64,000 nucleotides of DNA from Paenibacillus paridis. Lineage in GTDB: Bacteria > Bacillota > Bacilli > Paenibacillales > Paenibacillaceae. A program made the translations under genes and the position numbers. Numbering within the stretch: position 1 is the first letter of the stretch; every line of letters begins with the position of its first letter. The DNA lies in NCBI RefSeq assembly GCF_006345825.1, contig NZ_VCIX01000085.1, positions 244,108 through 308,107 on the forward strand. The letters run 5' to 3'. Below are positions 40,261 through 48,960 of this stretch, one piece after another. The notes under the pieces are model-generated. The model searched no databases and was not told the DNA's origin. It saw only the letters and a list, made by a program, of their open reading frames with translations.

Positions 40261-41739
40261 GTGGAGAAAGTGGACATTTTCAAGGACATAGCCGAAAGAA
40301 CCGGCGGGGATATTTACCTCGGGGTTGTAGGGGCGGTCCGGACGGGCAAATCAACGTTTATTAAACGGTTTATGGAGACGGTCGTACTTCCGAACATCGC
40401 GAATGAATCAGACCGTGTAAGAGCCGTGGACGAACTTCCTCAAAGCGCCGCAGGCAAAACGATTATGACAACAGAGCCGAAATTCGTACCCAATCAAGCG
40501 GTACAGCTCAGGGTTACCGATGGACTTGAGGTAAACGTGAGACTGGTCGATTGCGTTGGCTATGCGGTGGAAGGCGCGAAGGGCTATGAGGATGAAAATG
40601 GTCCACGCATGATTACGACTCCATGGTTTGACGAGCCAATTCCTTTCCAAGAGGCTGCTGAGATTGGAACGCGCAAAGTGATTCAAGAGCACTCCACACT
40701 AGGCGTAGTGGTCACGACAGACGGTTCAATCGCGGAAATTCCGCGGAGCTCCTATGTTGTAGCAGAAGAGCGCGTCATTAATGAACTAAAAGAAGTCGGC
40801 AAGCCTTTCGTGCTGGTTATTAACTCCACTCGTCCTAAGAGTGATGAAGCATTGCAACTGAGGAGCGAGCTTCAAGCCAAATACGATATCCCGGTGATGA
40901 CGCTGAGCGTGGCGACAATGGGAGAAGAAGAAGTGATTTCGGTTCTGCGCGAGGTCCTCTACGAGTTCCCTGTTCATGAAGTGAACGTAAACCTCCCTAG
41001 CTGGGTCATGGTGCTGAATGACCGGCACTGGCTGCGGAGCAACTACGAAAGCTCGGTCAGGGATACGGTAAAGGATATTCGCCGCCTGCGGGATGTGGAC
41101 CGCGTCGTGTCGCAGTTCATGGAATATGATTTCATTGCCCGTGCAGGCCTAAGCGGCATGAATATGGGGCAGGGCGTCGCGGAGATCGACCTGTACGCGC
41201 CGGATGAGTTGTATGACCGCATTCTGATGGAGGTTGTCGGCGTCGAGATTCGGGGCAAGGACCATCTGCTGCAGCTAATGCAGGAGTTCTCCCATGCCAA
41301 ACGGGAGTATGACCGCTTCGCTGAAGCGCTTGAAATGGTCAAAACGACCGGATACGGCATTGCGGCACCTACGCTTGCGGAAATGGCGCTCGATGAGCCG
41401 GAGCTCATTAGGCAGGGCTCACGCTTTGGCGTCAGATTGAAAGCGACGGCACCGTCTATCCATATGATCCGCGTTGATGTGGAATCGGAGTTCGCTCCAA
41501 TTATCGGCACGGAGAAACAAAGCGAAGAGCTGGTGAGATACTTAATGCAAGACTTCGAGAATGATCCGATCAAAATTTGGGAGTCTGATATATTCGGCCG
41601 CTCCCTGCACTCCATCGTGAGAGAAGGCATTCAAGGCAAAATTGCCATGATGCCGGATAACGCACGATACAAGCTGCAGGAGACGCTGGGACGCATTATT
41701 AACGAGGGCTCAGGCGGTCTAATCGCGATCATCCTGTAG
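40261..41739 (+). CDS. spoIVA: Stage IV sporulation protein A (coat morphogenetic ATPase)
   Basis: Mother-cell ATPase that polymerises on the forespore surface to form the base of the spore coat. The 492-residue protein, the same length as in Bacillus subtilis, has Walker A GAVRTGKSTF near residues 22-31, the sensor threonine region TIMTTEPKF, VDCVGYAVEGAKGYEDE of the switch region, and the conserved C-terminal GSGGLIAIIL. GTG 40261 has GGAGGGGAT 6 nt upstream; an open frame runs 15 codons further up without ribosome site. Monocistronic between two terminators. Confidence 0.96.
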   Translation: MEKVDIFKDIAERTGGDIYLGVVGAVRTGKSTFIKRFMETVVLPNIANESDRVRAVDELPQSAAGKTIMTTEPKFVPNQAVQLRVTDGLEVNVRLVDCVGYAVEGAKGYEDENGPRMITTPWFDEPIPFQEAAEIGTRKVIQEHSTLGVVVTTDGSIAEIPRSSYVVAEERVINELKEVGKPFVLVINSTRPKSDEALQLRSELQAKYDIPVMTLSVATMGEEEVISVLREVLYEFPVHEVNVNLPSWVMVLNDRHWLRSNYESSVRDTVKDIRRLRDVDRVVSQFMEYDFIARAGLSGMNMGQGVAEIDLYAPDELYDRILMEVVGVEIRGKDHLLQLMQEFSHAKREYDRFAEALEMVKTTGYGIAAPTLAEMALDEPELIRQGSRFGVRLKATAPSIHMIRVDVESEFAPIIGTEKQSEELVRYLMQDFENDPIKIWESDIFGRSLHSIVREGIQGKIAMMPDNARYKLQETLGRIINEGSGGLIAIIL

Positions 41740-41762
41740 CTAATGGAATCTAGCATACGAAT

Positions 41763-41784
41763 AAGCCGCTGCCAAATAGGGAGC
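41763..41784 (+). terminator. Probable terminator after spoIVA
   Basis: AAGCCGCT (41763-41770) pairs with AGCGGTTT (41782-41789 region) with one G-U, followed by TTATTTG. The T-run is short. Confidence 0.6.
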
Positions 41785-41820
41785 GGTTTTATTTGTTATG
41801 CTCGAAATGAAGGATACCAC

Positions 41821-41849
41821 TTGAAATTGGCAAACGGCTGTATTACTAT
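41821..41849 (+). promoter_or_regulatory. Possible sigma-A promoter for hbs
   Basis: TTGAAA (41821-41826) and TACTAT (41844-41849), 17-bp spacer. It would give a leader of about 115 nt to the hbs ATG. hbs has several promoters in Bacillus; others may exist here. Confidence 0.5.
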
Positions 41850-41970
41850 AGGTTTGTTCGGTCAAAAGGTATATTTTTGAAGTTTTCCGTTAATAAGAGG
41901 GATAAGATGAGAGTTTAGATGCCCACGATGATATCGCAGCAATATCGCCCACTTTGGAGGAGGTGAAACA

Positions 41971-42246
41971 ATGAACAAAACAGATTTGATTACGAAGGTA
42001 GCTGAATTGACGGATCTTTCGAAGAAAGATGCAACGAAAGCAGTTGACGCTGTTTTTGATGCAATTTCCGATGCTCTTCAAAGCGGAGATAAAGTGCAGC
42101 TAGTAGGATTTGGAAACTTCGAAGTTCGCGAGCGTCAAGCCCGTAAAGGCCGCAACCCGCAAACGGGAGACCCGATTGAAATCGCTGCAAGCAAAACGCC
42201 TGCTTTTAAACCGGGTAAATCGCTTAAGGACCTTGTATCCAATTAA
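41971..42246 (+). CDS. hbs: DNA-binding protein HU (HBsu)
   Basis: Histone-like nucleoid protein, dimeric, bending DNA without sequence preference. The 91-residue protein starts [20 protein letters not shown] and has the dimer core and the beta arm [19 protein letters not shown] with the intercalating proline region, and ends KSLKDLVSN. The ribosome site TTGGAGGAGGTGA is near perfect, fitting high expression. Followed by a structured non-coding stretch and then mtrB, in the Bacillus order but without folE (mtrA) between. Confidence 0.97.
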   Translation: MNKTDLITKVAELTDLSKKDATKAVDAVFDAISDALQSGDKVQLVGFGNFEVRERQARKGRNPQTGDPIEIAASKTPAFKPGKSLKDLVSN

Positions 42247-42250
42247 GGCT

Positions 42251-42355
42251 AAGCCCATGAAACCACGTATGCTGCCCGCTTAGCGGCCAATGCTTCATTC
42301 GTATTGAAGAGCAGGTCTATCACCGGGTAGTAATTCAGGCTCATGGTTTACTTAG
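42251..42355 (+). ncRNA. Candidate structured RNA between hbs and mtrB
   Basis: The ends pair: CTAAG and AAACCA (42250-42274) with TGGTTT-A-CTTAG (42344-42355). Inside are three hairpins: CCGC-TTA-GCGG (about 42285-42295), TGCTTC...GAAG-AGCA (about 42301-42313 region) and CTATC-ACCG-GGTAG (about 42317-42330). This closed multi-branch layout resembles a folded RNA or leader rather than random spacer. It matches no riboswitch class that I can name. It could be processed from the hbs transcript, since a terminator follows at 42359. Confidence 0.4.
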
Positions 42356-42358
42356 ACA

Positions 42359-42397
42359 AGAAGACGTCCAGACGGGGTGCCGTTCGGGCGTCTTTTG
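42359..42397 (+). terminator. Terminator of the hbs transcript
   Basis: AAGACG plus inner AGACGG pairs with CCGTT and CGTCTT (about 42360-42395), then TTGCTTATTT. The T-run is moderate. Confidence 0.75.
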
Positions 42398-42419
42398 CTT
42401 ATTTGCTAACGGGAATAGT

Positions 42420-42448
42420 TTGCACAAATGCCCTACATCCACTATAAT
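42420..42448 (+). promoter_or_regulatory. Sigma-A promoter for mtrB
   Basis: TTGCAC (42420-42425) and TATAAT (42443-42448) with a 17-bp spacer; start near 42455. mtrB therefore has its own transcript, independent of hbs. Confidence 0.75.
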
Positions 42449-42489
42449 TCACATGGATAGATTGGAATTTCGGATGCGGAGGGATAACA

Positions 42490-42711
42490 ATGGAGCCTAC
42501 ACATGGCGAGTATATTGTCATAAAAGCAAAGGATCAGGGCGTTCAAGTCATTGGTTTAACACGCGGGCTGGACACAAAATTTCATCATACGGAAAAACTG
42601 GACAAAAACGAAATCTTAATTTGCCAATTTACCGATCATACCTCTGCGATAAAAATTCGGGGAAAAGCGGTCGTGATGACGAAATACGGAACAATGGAAA
42701 CCGACCAATAG
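42490..42711 (+). CDS. mtrB: trp RNA-binding attenuation protein TRAP
   Basis: Eleven-subunit ring protein that, with bound tryptophan, wraps (G/U)AG-repeat RNA and ends trp transcription. The 73-residue product keeps the RNA-contacting residues K36, K55 and R57 (in EKLDKNE and SAIKIRGKA), the G-L-T-R-G-x-D-T-K loop and H50-T-S that close over tryptophan. GGAGGGA precedes the ATG. Its target is evident in this window, in the leader of trpE at 52901-52970. folE (mtrA), adjacent in Bacillus subtilis, is not here. Confidence 0.96.
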   Translation: MEPTHGEYIVIKAKDQGVQVIGLTRGLDTKFHHTEKLDKNEILICQFTDHTSAIKIRGKAVVMTKYGTMETDQ

Positions 42712-42725
42712 CAAGCACGAGCAGG

Positions 42726-42749
42726 GCAGGCCAAGCCTGCTTTTTTTTT
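42726..42749 (+). terminator. Intrinsic terminator after mtrB
   Basis: GCAGGC (42726-42731), CAA loop, GCCTGC (42735-42740), nine T. Confidence 0.95.
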
Positions 42750-42825
42750 GCCTGTTATTCTTCCGAATAATCAACCTGCCACGCTCGTACAATGAGGTAT
42801 GAGTTCTTTTTTTGGAGGTGCAGAG

Positions 42826-43401
42826 TTGAAGATCGGAAAACCGCTTTTAACCGCTTGTATGTTTGCGCTTGTGGTTACTTTGATGATGATTTGGCTACCG
42901 CACGCAGCTTGGCAGCGCATCGGAAAGCACGACGACGTTGCCGTCTTCCGCGCAGTTCCGGCTGTACGGCTTACGAATAGCAATTTAGTTGATGTCCTTA
43001 TTTCTATTCAATTAAACGAACGGCTGAAAAAAATCGAATGGAACAGCGGGATCCTATCCGTAGAGATGCGGGTCAGCACGAACAGCGGAAGGCCCGTCAT
43101 TTGGTTTGGGGACGTAGCAAAGCTTGTCCGCGTCTCGTTTCTGCAGCTGGAAAACGTGGGGCGAGTGCTCATCCGCTTCGTAGAAGAACGACCGGATGGC
43201 GAAGTATTACTAGCGGCCGTTGATGTGAGGAAAACGGATGAGTGGCTCATTTCGGAAATGAACCAACTCCCGCTGGCAGACCCTGTGCATGACGAGCTTT
43301 GGCGCAAACGGCTAAGAGTAAGCTTTACCACAGCTTGGGAAGAGCGTTTTGGCAAGGCTGAGGGATTTTCTGTAAAGCCGACTTCTAATTTGCAGCGCTA
43401 A
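42826..43401 (+). CDS. Membrane-anchored protein of unknown function upstream of hepS
   Basis: The 191-residue product has a single N-terminal membrane segment (about residues 6-25) and a soluble domain rich in beta-strand-like segments (for example RPVIWFGDVAKLVRVSF). No known motif. TTG 42826 is chosen because GGAGGTG at 42814-42820 is 5 nt upstream; ATG 42799 has no usable ribosome site. Sits between mtrB and hepS. An envelope role is possible but not supported by any motif. Confidence 0.7.
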   Translation: MKIGKPLLTACMFALVVTLMMIWLPHAAWQRIGKHDDVAVFRAVPAVRLTNSNLVDVLISIQLNERLKKIEWNSGILSVEMRVSTNSGRPVIWFGDVAKLVRVSFLQLENVGRVLIRFVEERPDGEVLLAAVDVRKTDEWLISEMNQLPLADPVHDELWRKRLRVSFTTAWEERFGKAEGFSVKPTSNLQR

Positions 43402-43463
43402 AGGATGGGATGTTGCAAATTGTTGAACAAGCAAGCCCAATCATATGTTCTTTAGAAAAAGTT

Positions 43464-43473
43464 GTGCTATAAT
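43464..43473 (+). promoter_or_regulatory. Extended -10 promoter before hepS
   Basis: TGTGCTATAAT: TATAAT at 43468-43473 with a TG extension one base upstream. No clear -35 at the right distance. It would drive the hepS-menG-mqnP-ubiX-mqnA-hepT block with start near 43480. Confidence 0.5.
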
Positions 43474-43525
43474 AGTTTAGATTATTGAGCGGCGATTTGC
43501 GCTTCTCTGTTCGGAGGCTTCCCCA

Positions 43526-44395
43526 ATGAAAACATACCGAATACCTGAAATAGCCCAAAAATATACGGGCTATGACATGATTCAAGCACACACTACGCTT
43601 CCTGACTTATCACATGCAAGGCTCCGCATGCTTGTTGCTTTCCTTGACCAGCAGCCCGCTCTGAAGGGTCATAGTGAACTCTACACGGTTGCTGTAGCTT
43701 TGGTGCAGCTAGGAATGGATACGCATGATTTAATTGATACGGACCCTGATCAACGAAATGAGCCGGAGATGCGTTCTAGGCAGCTCAAGGTACTTGCTGG
43801 TGATTACTTTAGCGCTACTTTTTATCAGTTGCTCTCGCAAGCTGGCCAGATTGAGATGATTTCCAAAATCAGCGGCGCGGTCTGCGAAGTGAACCGGTTG
43901 AAAGTTACGCTTTATGTAAGGATGCGGCAGCAGAAACTGACTGCCGAGCAATATTTAGAAATTATGGTGCAGTTGAGAAGCACCATGTTCCTCTTTTTTT
44001 CTGATGTTCTCGAGGGCTTGCTGTCGCGCGCCTGGGCAGAGGTGCTGAGCGGCATAAGCCGCTGCGAGGTTTTGCGGGATGAACTATTTCGCAGCGAAAG
44101 CCTAGAGCGTTTCGAAAGAAGCTGGGCTTATTGGCATGTTATGCAGGAAGGCACAGAAGAGGAGCGCTTGCAGCTTCTTCAGCATCGCTGCGATAACGCC
44201 TTTATTTCAGCATTGGATAAAAAATACCATTTGCGTGAACAGCTTTCTGAGAAGCTGAAACAATCGGCGAGCAGCGTTTTAGCTTTAGCTGGCAAGCTGG
44301 AATCGGATGTATTGCTCGGTGAATTGACCTCGATCGTCAATGCTCTGATAGACAAAAATACCGGTTGCACGCCTGCACTCAACGAGACGAGGTGA
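43526..44395 (+). CDS. hepS: Heptaprenyl diphosphate synthase component I
   Basis: Small, non-catalytic subunit that with HepT makes the C35 side chain of menaquinone-7. The 289-residue protein is helical and low in conservation; the HepS marks are VALVQLGMDTHDLID (about 62-76), VLAGDYFSATFYQLL (about 91-105) and EVNRLK. GGAGG precedes the ATG. The catalytic partner HepT lies four genes downstream, farther than in Bacillus subtilis, because mqnP, ubiX and mqnA are inserted. Confidence 0.88.
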   Translation: MKTYRIPEIAQKYTGYDMIQAHTTLPDLSHARLRMLVAFLDQQPALKGHSELYTVAVALVQLGMDTHDLIDTDPDQRNEPEMRSRQLKVLAGDYFSATFYQLLSQAGQIEMISKISGAVCEVNRLKVTLYVRMRQQKLTAEQYLEIMVQLRSTMFLFFSDVLEGLLSRAWAEVLSGISRCEVLRDELFRSESLERFERSWAYWHVMQEGTEEERLQLLQHRCDNAFISALDKKYHLREQLSEKLKQSASSVLALAGKLESDVLLGELTSIVNALIDKNTGCTPALNETR

Positions 44396-44403
44396 CATGA
44401 GAG

Positions 44404-45111
44404 ATGGATACGAACTCAAAAAGCCATGTGCATGGCGTATTTGAACGAATTGCTCCAAAATATGATTTAATGAATGATCTCATCAGCTTTCGCCGTCATA
44501 AGGCATGGCGCAAGTTCACGATGAAAAAAATGAATGTCAGCCAGGGGCAAACGGCGCTCGATTTGTGCTGCGGAACTTGCGATTGGACCATTGCGCTCGC
44601 TGACGCAAGCGGCAAAGGACAGATTGTGGGACTGGATTTCAGTCAAAACATGCTGGACTTTGGCGCCATTAAGATAGACAAGCTGGGTTTGAACAAGCAA
44701 ATCAAATTGGTGCAAGGCAATGCGATGAGCCTCCCGTTTGAGGATAATTCGTTTGATTTCGTTACGATCGGCTTCGGTTTGCGAAATGTGCCTGATTACC
44801 TGCAGGTGCTCAAGGAAATGAGACGCGTCGTAAAGCCTGGCGGACAGGTGGTATGCTTAGAGGTTTCGAAGCCGACTTGGCAGCCGTTCAAAGCGATGTA
44901 CAATTTATATTTTGAACGCATCCTGCCCTTGATGGGCAAACTAATCGCAAAAAGTTTTCAAGAATACAAATGGCTCCCAGAATCGCTTAAATTATTCCCC
45001 GGTCGGCAGCAGCTAGTTGAGCTGTTCGAAGAAGCGGGTCTGAAGCAGGTGAAGGCATATCCTCTGACCGGCGGAGTCGCTGCGCTGCATATGGGGACAA
45101 AGGAGAAATAA
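44404..45111 (+). CDS. menG: Demethylmenaquinone methyltransferase
   Basis: SAM-dependent methylation of demethylmenaquinone, the last step of menaquinone synthesis (UbiE/MenG family). The 235-residue protein starts with [18 protein letters not shown], has the SAM loop [11 protein letters not shown] (about 48-58), DFSQNMLDF and the [11 protein letters not shown] motif, and ends with GGVAALHMG as usual. GAGAGGTGA lies upstream. It is 8 nt after hepS and 5 nt before mqnP, clearly one operon. Confidence 0.95.
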   Translation: MDTNSKSHVHGVFERIAPKYDLMNDLISFRRHKAWRKFTMKKMNVSQGQTALDLCCGTCDWTIALADASGKGQIVGLDFSQNMLDFGAIKIDKLGLNKQIKLVQGNAMSLPFEDNSFDFVTIGFGLRNVPDYLQVLKEMRRVVKPGGQVVCLEVSKPTWQPFKAMYNLYFERILPLMGKLIAKSFQEYKWLPESLKLFPGRQQLVELFEEAGLKQVKAYPLTGGVAALHMGTKEK

Positions 45112-45116
45112 TAGCA

Positions 45117-45992
45117 ATGATTCGCAAATTACGCATTATTTTAGAAATGATTAAGTTTGAGCATACCGTTTTTGCACTGCCGTTCGCTTTTATGGGCGCG
45201 ATACTAGGCGCGGTTGTGATGGAGAAGAGACTCCCGACTTGGGGAGAAATCGGTTGGATTACGCTCGCCATGTTTGGCGCTCGCAGCGCTGCGATGAGCT
45301 TGAATCGTCTGATTGACAAGGCAATCGATCTTGGCAACCCGAGGACAGAAAAGAGAGCACTTCCGGCTGGGCTGCTTAAGTCAGCAGAGGTGATGCTGTT
45401 TATTATCGTATCCTTTGCGCTACTGTTTATCGCAACAGCTAATTTAGCTCCCATTGCGATGAAGCTTATGCCGATTGCCGTCGTTATGCTGGTGCTTTAT
45501 TCTTATACAAAACGATTCACTTGGCTTTGCCATGTTTTCCTTGGTTTTACCATAGCGCTATCTCCGCTTGGTGGCTGGGTTGCCATTACAGGCGGCTTTG
45601 ACCTGTCTGCTTGGCTGCTTTATATTACGGTTGCTTTGTGGATTGCCGGCTTCGATATCATTTATGCTACGCAGGATTTCGAGTATGACCGCAATGCTGG
45701 CCTGCATTCCATTCCCGCACGCTTTGGCATTGCTGGAGCGCTGTGGATTGCCCGTTCCCTACACATCGTAACGGCTATTGGATTTATTACTTTGTTCTGG
45801 ATGACGGATTTAAGCTGGATGTATTTGCTAGGAACTGTATTATCGATTACTTTATTGTTTTATCAACACTGGCTTGTCCGTCCGAACGACTTGTCACGCG
45901 TCCAAACGGCTTTCTTCGGGATGAACGGAACGCTCAGCGTTGTATTATTTCTCTTCACAATCGTTGACTTATTGGTACTTCACCAATGGTAA
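45117..45992 (+). CDS. mqnP: UbiA-family prenyltransferase, probable MqnP
   Basis: Membrane prenyltransferase with eight or nine hydrophobic segments, 291 residues. The two aspartate motifs are present: NRLIDKAIDLGNPRT near residues 62-76 and DIIYATQDFEYDRNAG near 178-193. Annotated often as 4-hydroxybenzoate octaprenyltransferase, but these bacteria make menaquinone; next to mqnA and ubiX it most likely prenylates 1,4-dihydroxy-6-naphthoate in the futalosine pathway. It is not MenA, judged by context only. The stop overlaps ubiX by 7 nt. Confidence 0.85.
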   Translation: MIRKLRIILEMIKFEHTVFALPFAFMGAILGAVVMEKRLPTWGEIGWITLAMFGARSAAMSLNRLIDKAIDLGNPRTEKRALPAGLLKSAEVMLFIIVSFALLFIATANLAPIAMKLMPIAVVMLVLYSYTKRFTWLCHVFLGFTIALSPLGGWVAITGGFDLSAWLLYITVALWIAGFDIIYATQDFEYDRNAGLHSIPARFGIAGALWIARSLHIVTAIGFITLFWMTDLSWMYLLGTVLSITLLFYQHWLVRPNDLSRVQTAFFGMNGTLSVVLFLFTIVDLLVLHQW

Positions 45993-46663
45993 CGCAAGGC
46001 ATTGATCAGGCTTCGTCCAGTTGGAAGAAAAGGTGGGTTGTCGGCATTACCGGAGCCAGTGGGTCCGTGTACGGCATCCGTCTTATCGAAACACTGCTTC
46101 AAATGGATTACTTGGTTCATCTGGTCATCACGGAAGCAGGCTGGAGGGTGCTTAAAGAGGAGCTGGGCTGGGAAACTAGCCGCCGTTCTGCCGCCATTGA
46201 GCAACGCTTTGGCGAGGCGATGGCTGCAAACAAGCTCGTTTTTCACCCGAATGCGGATATCGGTGCCAGCATCGCCAGCGGCTCATACCGCGTTCATGGA
46301 ATGGTTATTGTGCCGTGCTCGATGGGGACGCTTGCGTCAATCTCGCACGGTATTTCCGATGATTTGATGACTAGAGCCGCCGATGTCATGATAAAGGAAA
46401 ACCGTAAGCTGCTTATCGTGCCACGGGAAACGCCGCTTCATGCGATACATCTTGAAAACATGCTAACCCTTGCGCGGCTTGGCGTTAGAATGATTCCGGC
46501 GATGCCTGCATTTTATTACAAACCGCAATCGATGGATGAAATGATTGATTTTCTAGTAGGCAAAATACTTGACAATATGGAAATAGAACATGATTTGTAC
46601 AGAAGATGGGGAGATGAACAGAATGGGCATAAAGAGTCGCCCGATCACCATCGGAAGAATTGA
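45986..46663 (+). CDS. ubiX: Flavin prenyltransferase UbiX
   Basis: Makes prenylated FMN, the cofactor of UbiD-type decarboxylases. The 225-residue protein shows GITGASGSVYGIRLIE (about 19-34), VPCSMGTLASISHGISDDLMTRA and RETPLHAIHLENM with VPRETP phosphate contacts. In the futalosine route a UbiD-like enzyme (MqnL) decarboxylates the prenylated naphthoate; that gene is not in this window. ATG 45986 overlaps the mqnP stop. The C-terminal 20 residues are hydrophilic and overlap the mqnA start. Confidence 0.92.
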   Translation: MVTQGIDQASSSWKKRWVVGITGASGSVYGIRLIETLLQMDYLVHLVITEAGWRVLKEELGWETSRRSAAIEQRFGEAMAANKLVFHPNADIGASIASGSYRVHGMVIVPCSMGTLASISHGISDDLMTRAADVMIKENRKLLIVPRETPLHAIHLENMLTLARLGVRMIPAMPAFYYKPQSMDEMIDFLVGKILDNMEIEHDLYRRWGDEQNGHKESPDHHRKN

Positions 46664-47474
46664 CTATGCGAATGCATGGCCGCTGTTTCACCAGTTCGAG
46701 GAGAGAACCGAATGGAATGGCTTCGAGGTCATCAAGCGCGTACCTTCTGAGTTAAACCGGATGCTTCAAGCCGGTGAGTTAGACGTATCCGCCATATCGT
46801 CCTTCTCCTATGGACAAAACGCGAACGACTATGTCCTTTTGCCCGAGCTGTCCGTAGGTTCTGTCGGAAATGTCAATTCGATTCTTCTTTTCCTAAAGGA
46901 ACCGATCGAGAGGAAGCGTCCGGAGCGCATTGCGGTTACGACTACTTCGGCAACCTCCGTTAATTTATTGAAAATAATGATGACATTGCATTTCGAATGC
47001 AATCCTGAGTATATACCGGCTGCGCCTGATCTCGATAGTATGCTGAAAACTTCAGACGCAGCCCTTATTATTGGCGATACTGCCATACAGGCTTCATGGC
47101 TTGAGCACGGGCTGCATGTGATCGATTTAGGGCAATTGTGGAATCAGTGGACAGGCCTTGGCATGACCTATGCGGTCGTTGCTGCACGCAGGGAAGCTGC
47201 CCAATCAGCTCCTGAAGCTATACAGGCCGTATATAAGGCGTTGAAAGCGAGCAAACAGTATAATAAGACGCATCTTGGCCCGCTAATTGATCAAGCATGC
47301 ACGCAGCTTGGCGGAGTAGCGTCATACTGGGAGATGTATTTTCATTCGCTTCAATATGATTTTGGGAGCAAACTGCAAGAAGGACTTAAGTTGTACTTTG
47401 ATTATTCGAAGCAGCTTGGATTGCTGACGAATGACGTGAAGCTTACTTTTTTTGAAGACCAATCTGCCCAATAG
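46623..47474 (+). CDS. mqnA: Chorismate dehydratase MqnA
   Basis: Converts chorismate to 3-[(1-carboxyvinyl)oxy]benzoate, the entry of the futalosine menaquinone pathway. The 283-residue protein has the periplasmic-binding-like fold marks IGRIDYANAWPLFHQF (about 9-24), GELDVSAISSFSYGQN and LIIGDTAIQA, and GLGMTYAVVAAR. ATG 46623 has GGGGAG 9 nt upstream; two earlier in-frame ATGs lie in or before that site. It overlaps ubiX by 41 nt. It uses the same chorismate that the aroC and trp genes nearby make and consume. Confidence 0.93.
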   Translation: MGIKSRPITIGRIDYANAWPLFHQFEERTEWNGFEVIKRVPSELNRMLQAGELDVSAISSFSYGQNANDYVLLPELSVGSVGNVNSILLFLKEPIERKRPERIAVTTTSATSVNLLKIMMTLHFECNPEYIPAAPDLDSMLKTSDAALIIGDTAIQASWLEHGLHVIDLGQLWNQWTGLGMTYAVVAARREAAQSAPEAIQAVYKALKASKQYNKTHLGPLIDQACTQLGGVASYWEMYFHSLQYDFGSKLQEGLKLYFDYSKQLGLLTNDVKLTFFEDQSAQ

Positions 47475-47482
47475 GTGAAAGA

Positions 47483-48457
47483 ATGAAACTACTAGACTTG
47501 TATGCAAAGATGAAAGGCGATCTGAACCAGATCGAGCAGGAGCTTGAGCGAAGCGTATCGGATGAGCATGTGCTGCTCGGCGAGGCCTCTTTGCATTTGC
47601 TCAAGGCAGGCGGAAAGCGGATCAGGCCCATATTTGTTCTGCTAGCCGGAAAGTTCGGCGATTACCGGCTTGATGTCATGAAGCGGGTAGCGGTGCCGCT
47701 AGAACTTATCCATATGGCCTCACTTGTGCATGATGACGTGATTGACGATGCGGATACCCGCCGCGGGCAGCTTACCGTCAAATCCAAGTGGGACAATCGC
47801 ATCGCGATGTACACGGGCGATTTCATTCACGGCAAAGCCTTATCGATTGCCGCTCAGCTTCCGAATCCGCAAATTCATCAAATATTGTCTAACGCTCTCG
47901 TGCAAATGTGCGTCGGCGAGATGGAGCAAATCCGTGATTTTTTCAATACGGAGCAAACGGTTCGAAATTATTTGCTGAGGATCAGACGCAAGACGGCCTT
48001 GCTGATTGCCATCAGCTGCCAGCTTGGGGCGGTGGCCTCGAATACAGACCGGGTAACCGCAAACCGGCTATACCGCTTCGGTTATAACGTGGGCATGGCT
48101 TTTCAAATTCGCGATGATCTGCTGGATCTCTATGGTACGGAAAAACAAATCGGCAAGCCTCCAGGCTCTGATATGAGACAAGGCAATATTACGCTGCCTG
48201 TGCTGCTGGCTCTTCAAGATCCCAACATTCGGGGGCCGCTCCTTAACGAAATCTCATTGATTCGTGAACATGGCGGAAAAAAAGATGCCAGCAGGGCCAT
48301 TGATATGATCCGAAAAAGCAGCGGAGGCGATTTGGCCGACCAGCTCGCGAACCGATATATAAAAAAAGCACTCCTGGCATTAGAGGGATTACCCAATGTG
48401 ACAGCGAAAAAGAACTTGTCCGACATTGCACATTTTATCGGTAAACGTAGTTATTAA
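47483..48457 (+). CDS. hepT: Heptaprenyl diphosphate synthase component II
   Basis: Catalytic subunit that extends farnesyl diphosphate to the C35 chain, with HepS. The 324-residue trans-prenyltransferase has both aspartate-rich motifs, D84-D-x2-D88 in HDDVIDDADTRRG and the second DD in FQIRDDLLDLYG near residue 212, plus GKRIRP (about 44-49) that binds diphosphate. GGTGAAAG lies before the ATG. Closes the menaquinone block; ndk follows after 29 nt. Confidence 0.95.
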   Translation: MKLLDLYAKMKGDLNQIEQELERSVSDEHVLLGEASLHLLKAGGKRIRPIFVLLAGKFGDYRLDVMKRVAVPLELIHMASLVHDDVIDDADTRRGQLTVKSKWDNRIAMYTGDFIHGKALSIAAQLPNPQIHQILSNALVQMCVGEMEQIRDFFNTEQTVRNYLLRIRRKTALLIAISCQLGAVASNTDRVTANRLYRFGYNVGMAFQIRDDLLDLYGTEKQIGKPPGSDMRQGNITLPVLLALQDPNIRGPLLNEISLIREHGGKKDASRAIDMIRKSSGGDLADQLANRYIKKALLALEGLPNVTAKKNLSDIAHFIGKRSY

Positions 48458-48486
48458 TCAAAAGAAGCAGAAAGGAATGGTTGTAG

Positions 48487-48930
48487 ATGGAAAGAACTTT
48501 CTTAATGATTAAACCGGATGGCGTTCAGCGTGGATTGATAGGCGAAATCGTTTCGAGGTTTGAAAGAAAGGGACTACAGCTGTCAGCAGCCAAATTTATG
48601 GCAATCACCCCGGAGCTCGCAGAGAAGCATTACGAGGAGCATAAGGGTAAGGTGTTTTATGAGCCGCTGCTCGATTTCATCACTTCTGGCCCGGTATTCG
48701 CCATGGTATGGCAGGGAGACAACGTCATTGCGCTAACGCGTGCATTGATCGGAAAAACCGATGCCCTCGACGCATCTCCGGGCACCATTCGTTCGGATTT
48801 TGCGGTACATACAAATTTCAATCTCATCCATGGCTCTGATTCGGTTGCCAATGCCGAAAAAGAAATCGCCATTTATTTTACCGAGTCCGAGTTAGTCAAC
48901 TATGAGCATACAATTCAACGGTGGATCTAG
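48487..48930 (+). CDS. ndk: Nucleoside diphosphate kinase
   Basis: Transfers the terminal phosphate of NTPs through a phosphohistidine. The 147-residue protein has the start [20 protein letters not shown], the KGL loop, and the active-site motif near residue 117 as NLIHGSDS, where family members usually read NxxHGSDS, so the catalytic histidine is in place. AAAGGAATG precedes the ATG. Lies between hepT and cheR as in Bacillus subtilis. Confidence 0.96.
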   Translation: MERTFLMIKPDGVQRGLIGEIVSRFERKGLQLSAAKFMAITPELAEKHYEEHKGKVFYEPLLDFITSGPVFAMVWQGDNVIALTRALIGKTDALDASPGTIRSDFAVHTNFNLIHGSDSVANAEKEIAIYFTESELVNYEHTIQRWI

Positions 48931-48960
48931 TTTGACCGCCTAATAGCGATGGAGGAACCT

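Noticed and set aside
41043..41630. 195-codon open frame antisense to spoIVA
   Set aside because: Shadow frame, Ser/Arg-rich, without ribosome site.
42420..42770. 116-codon frame overlapping mtrB
   Set aside because: Out of frame with the clearly recognisable TRAP gene and starting inside its promoter.
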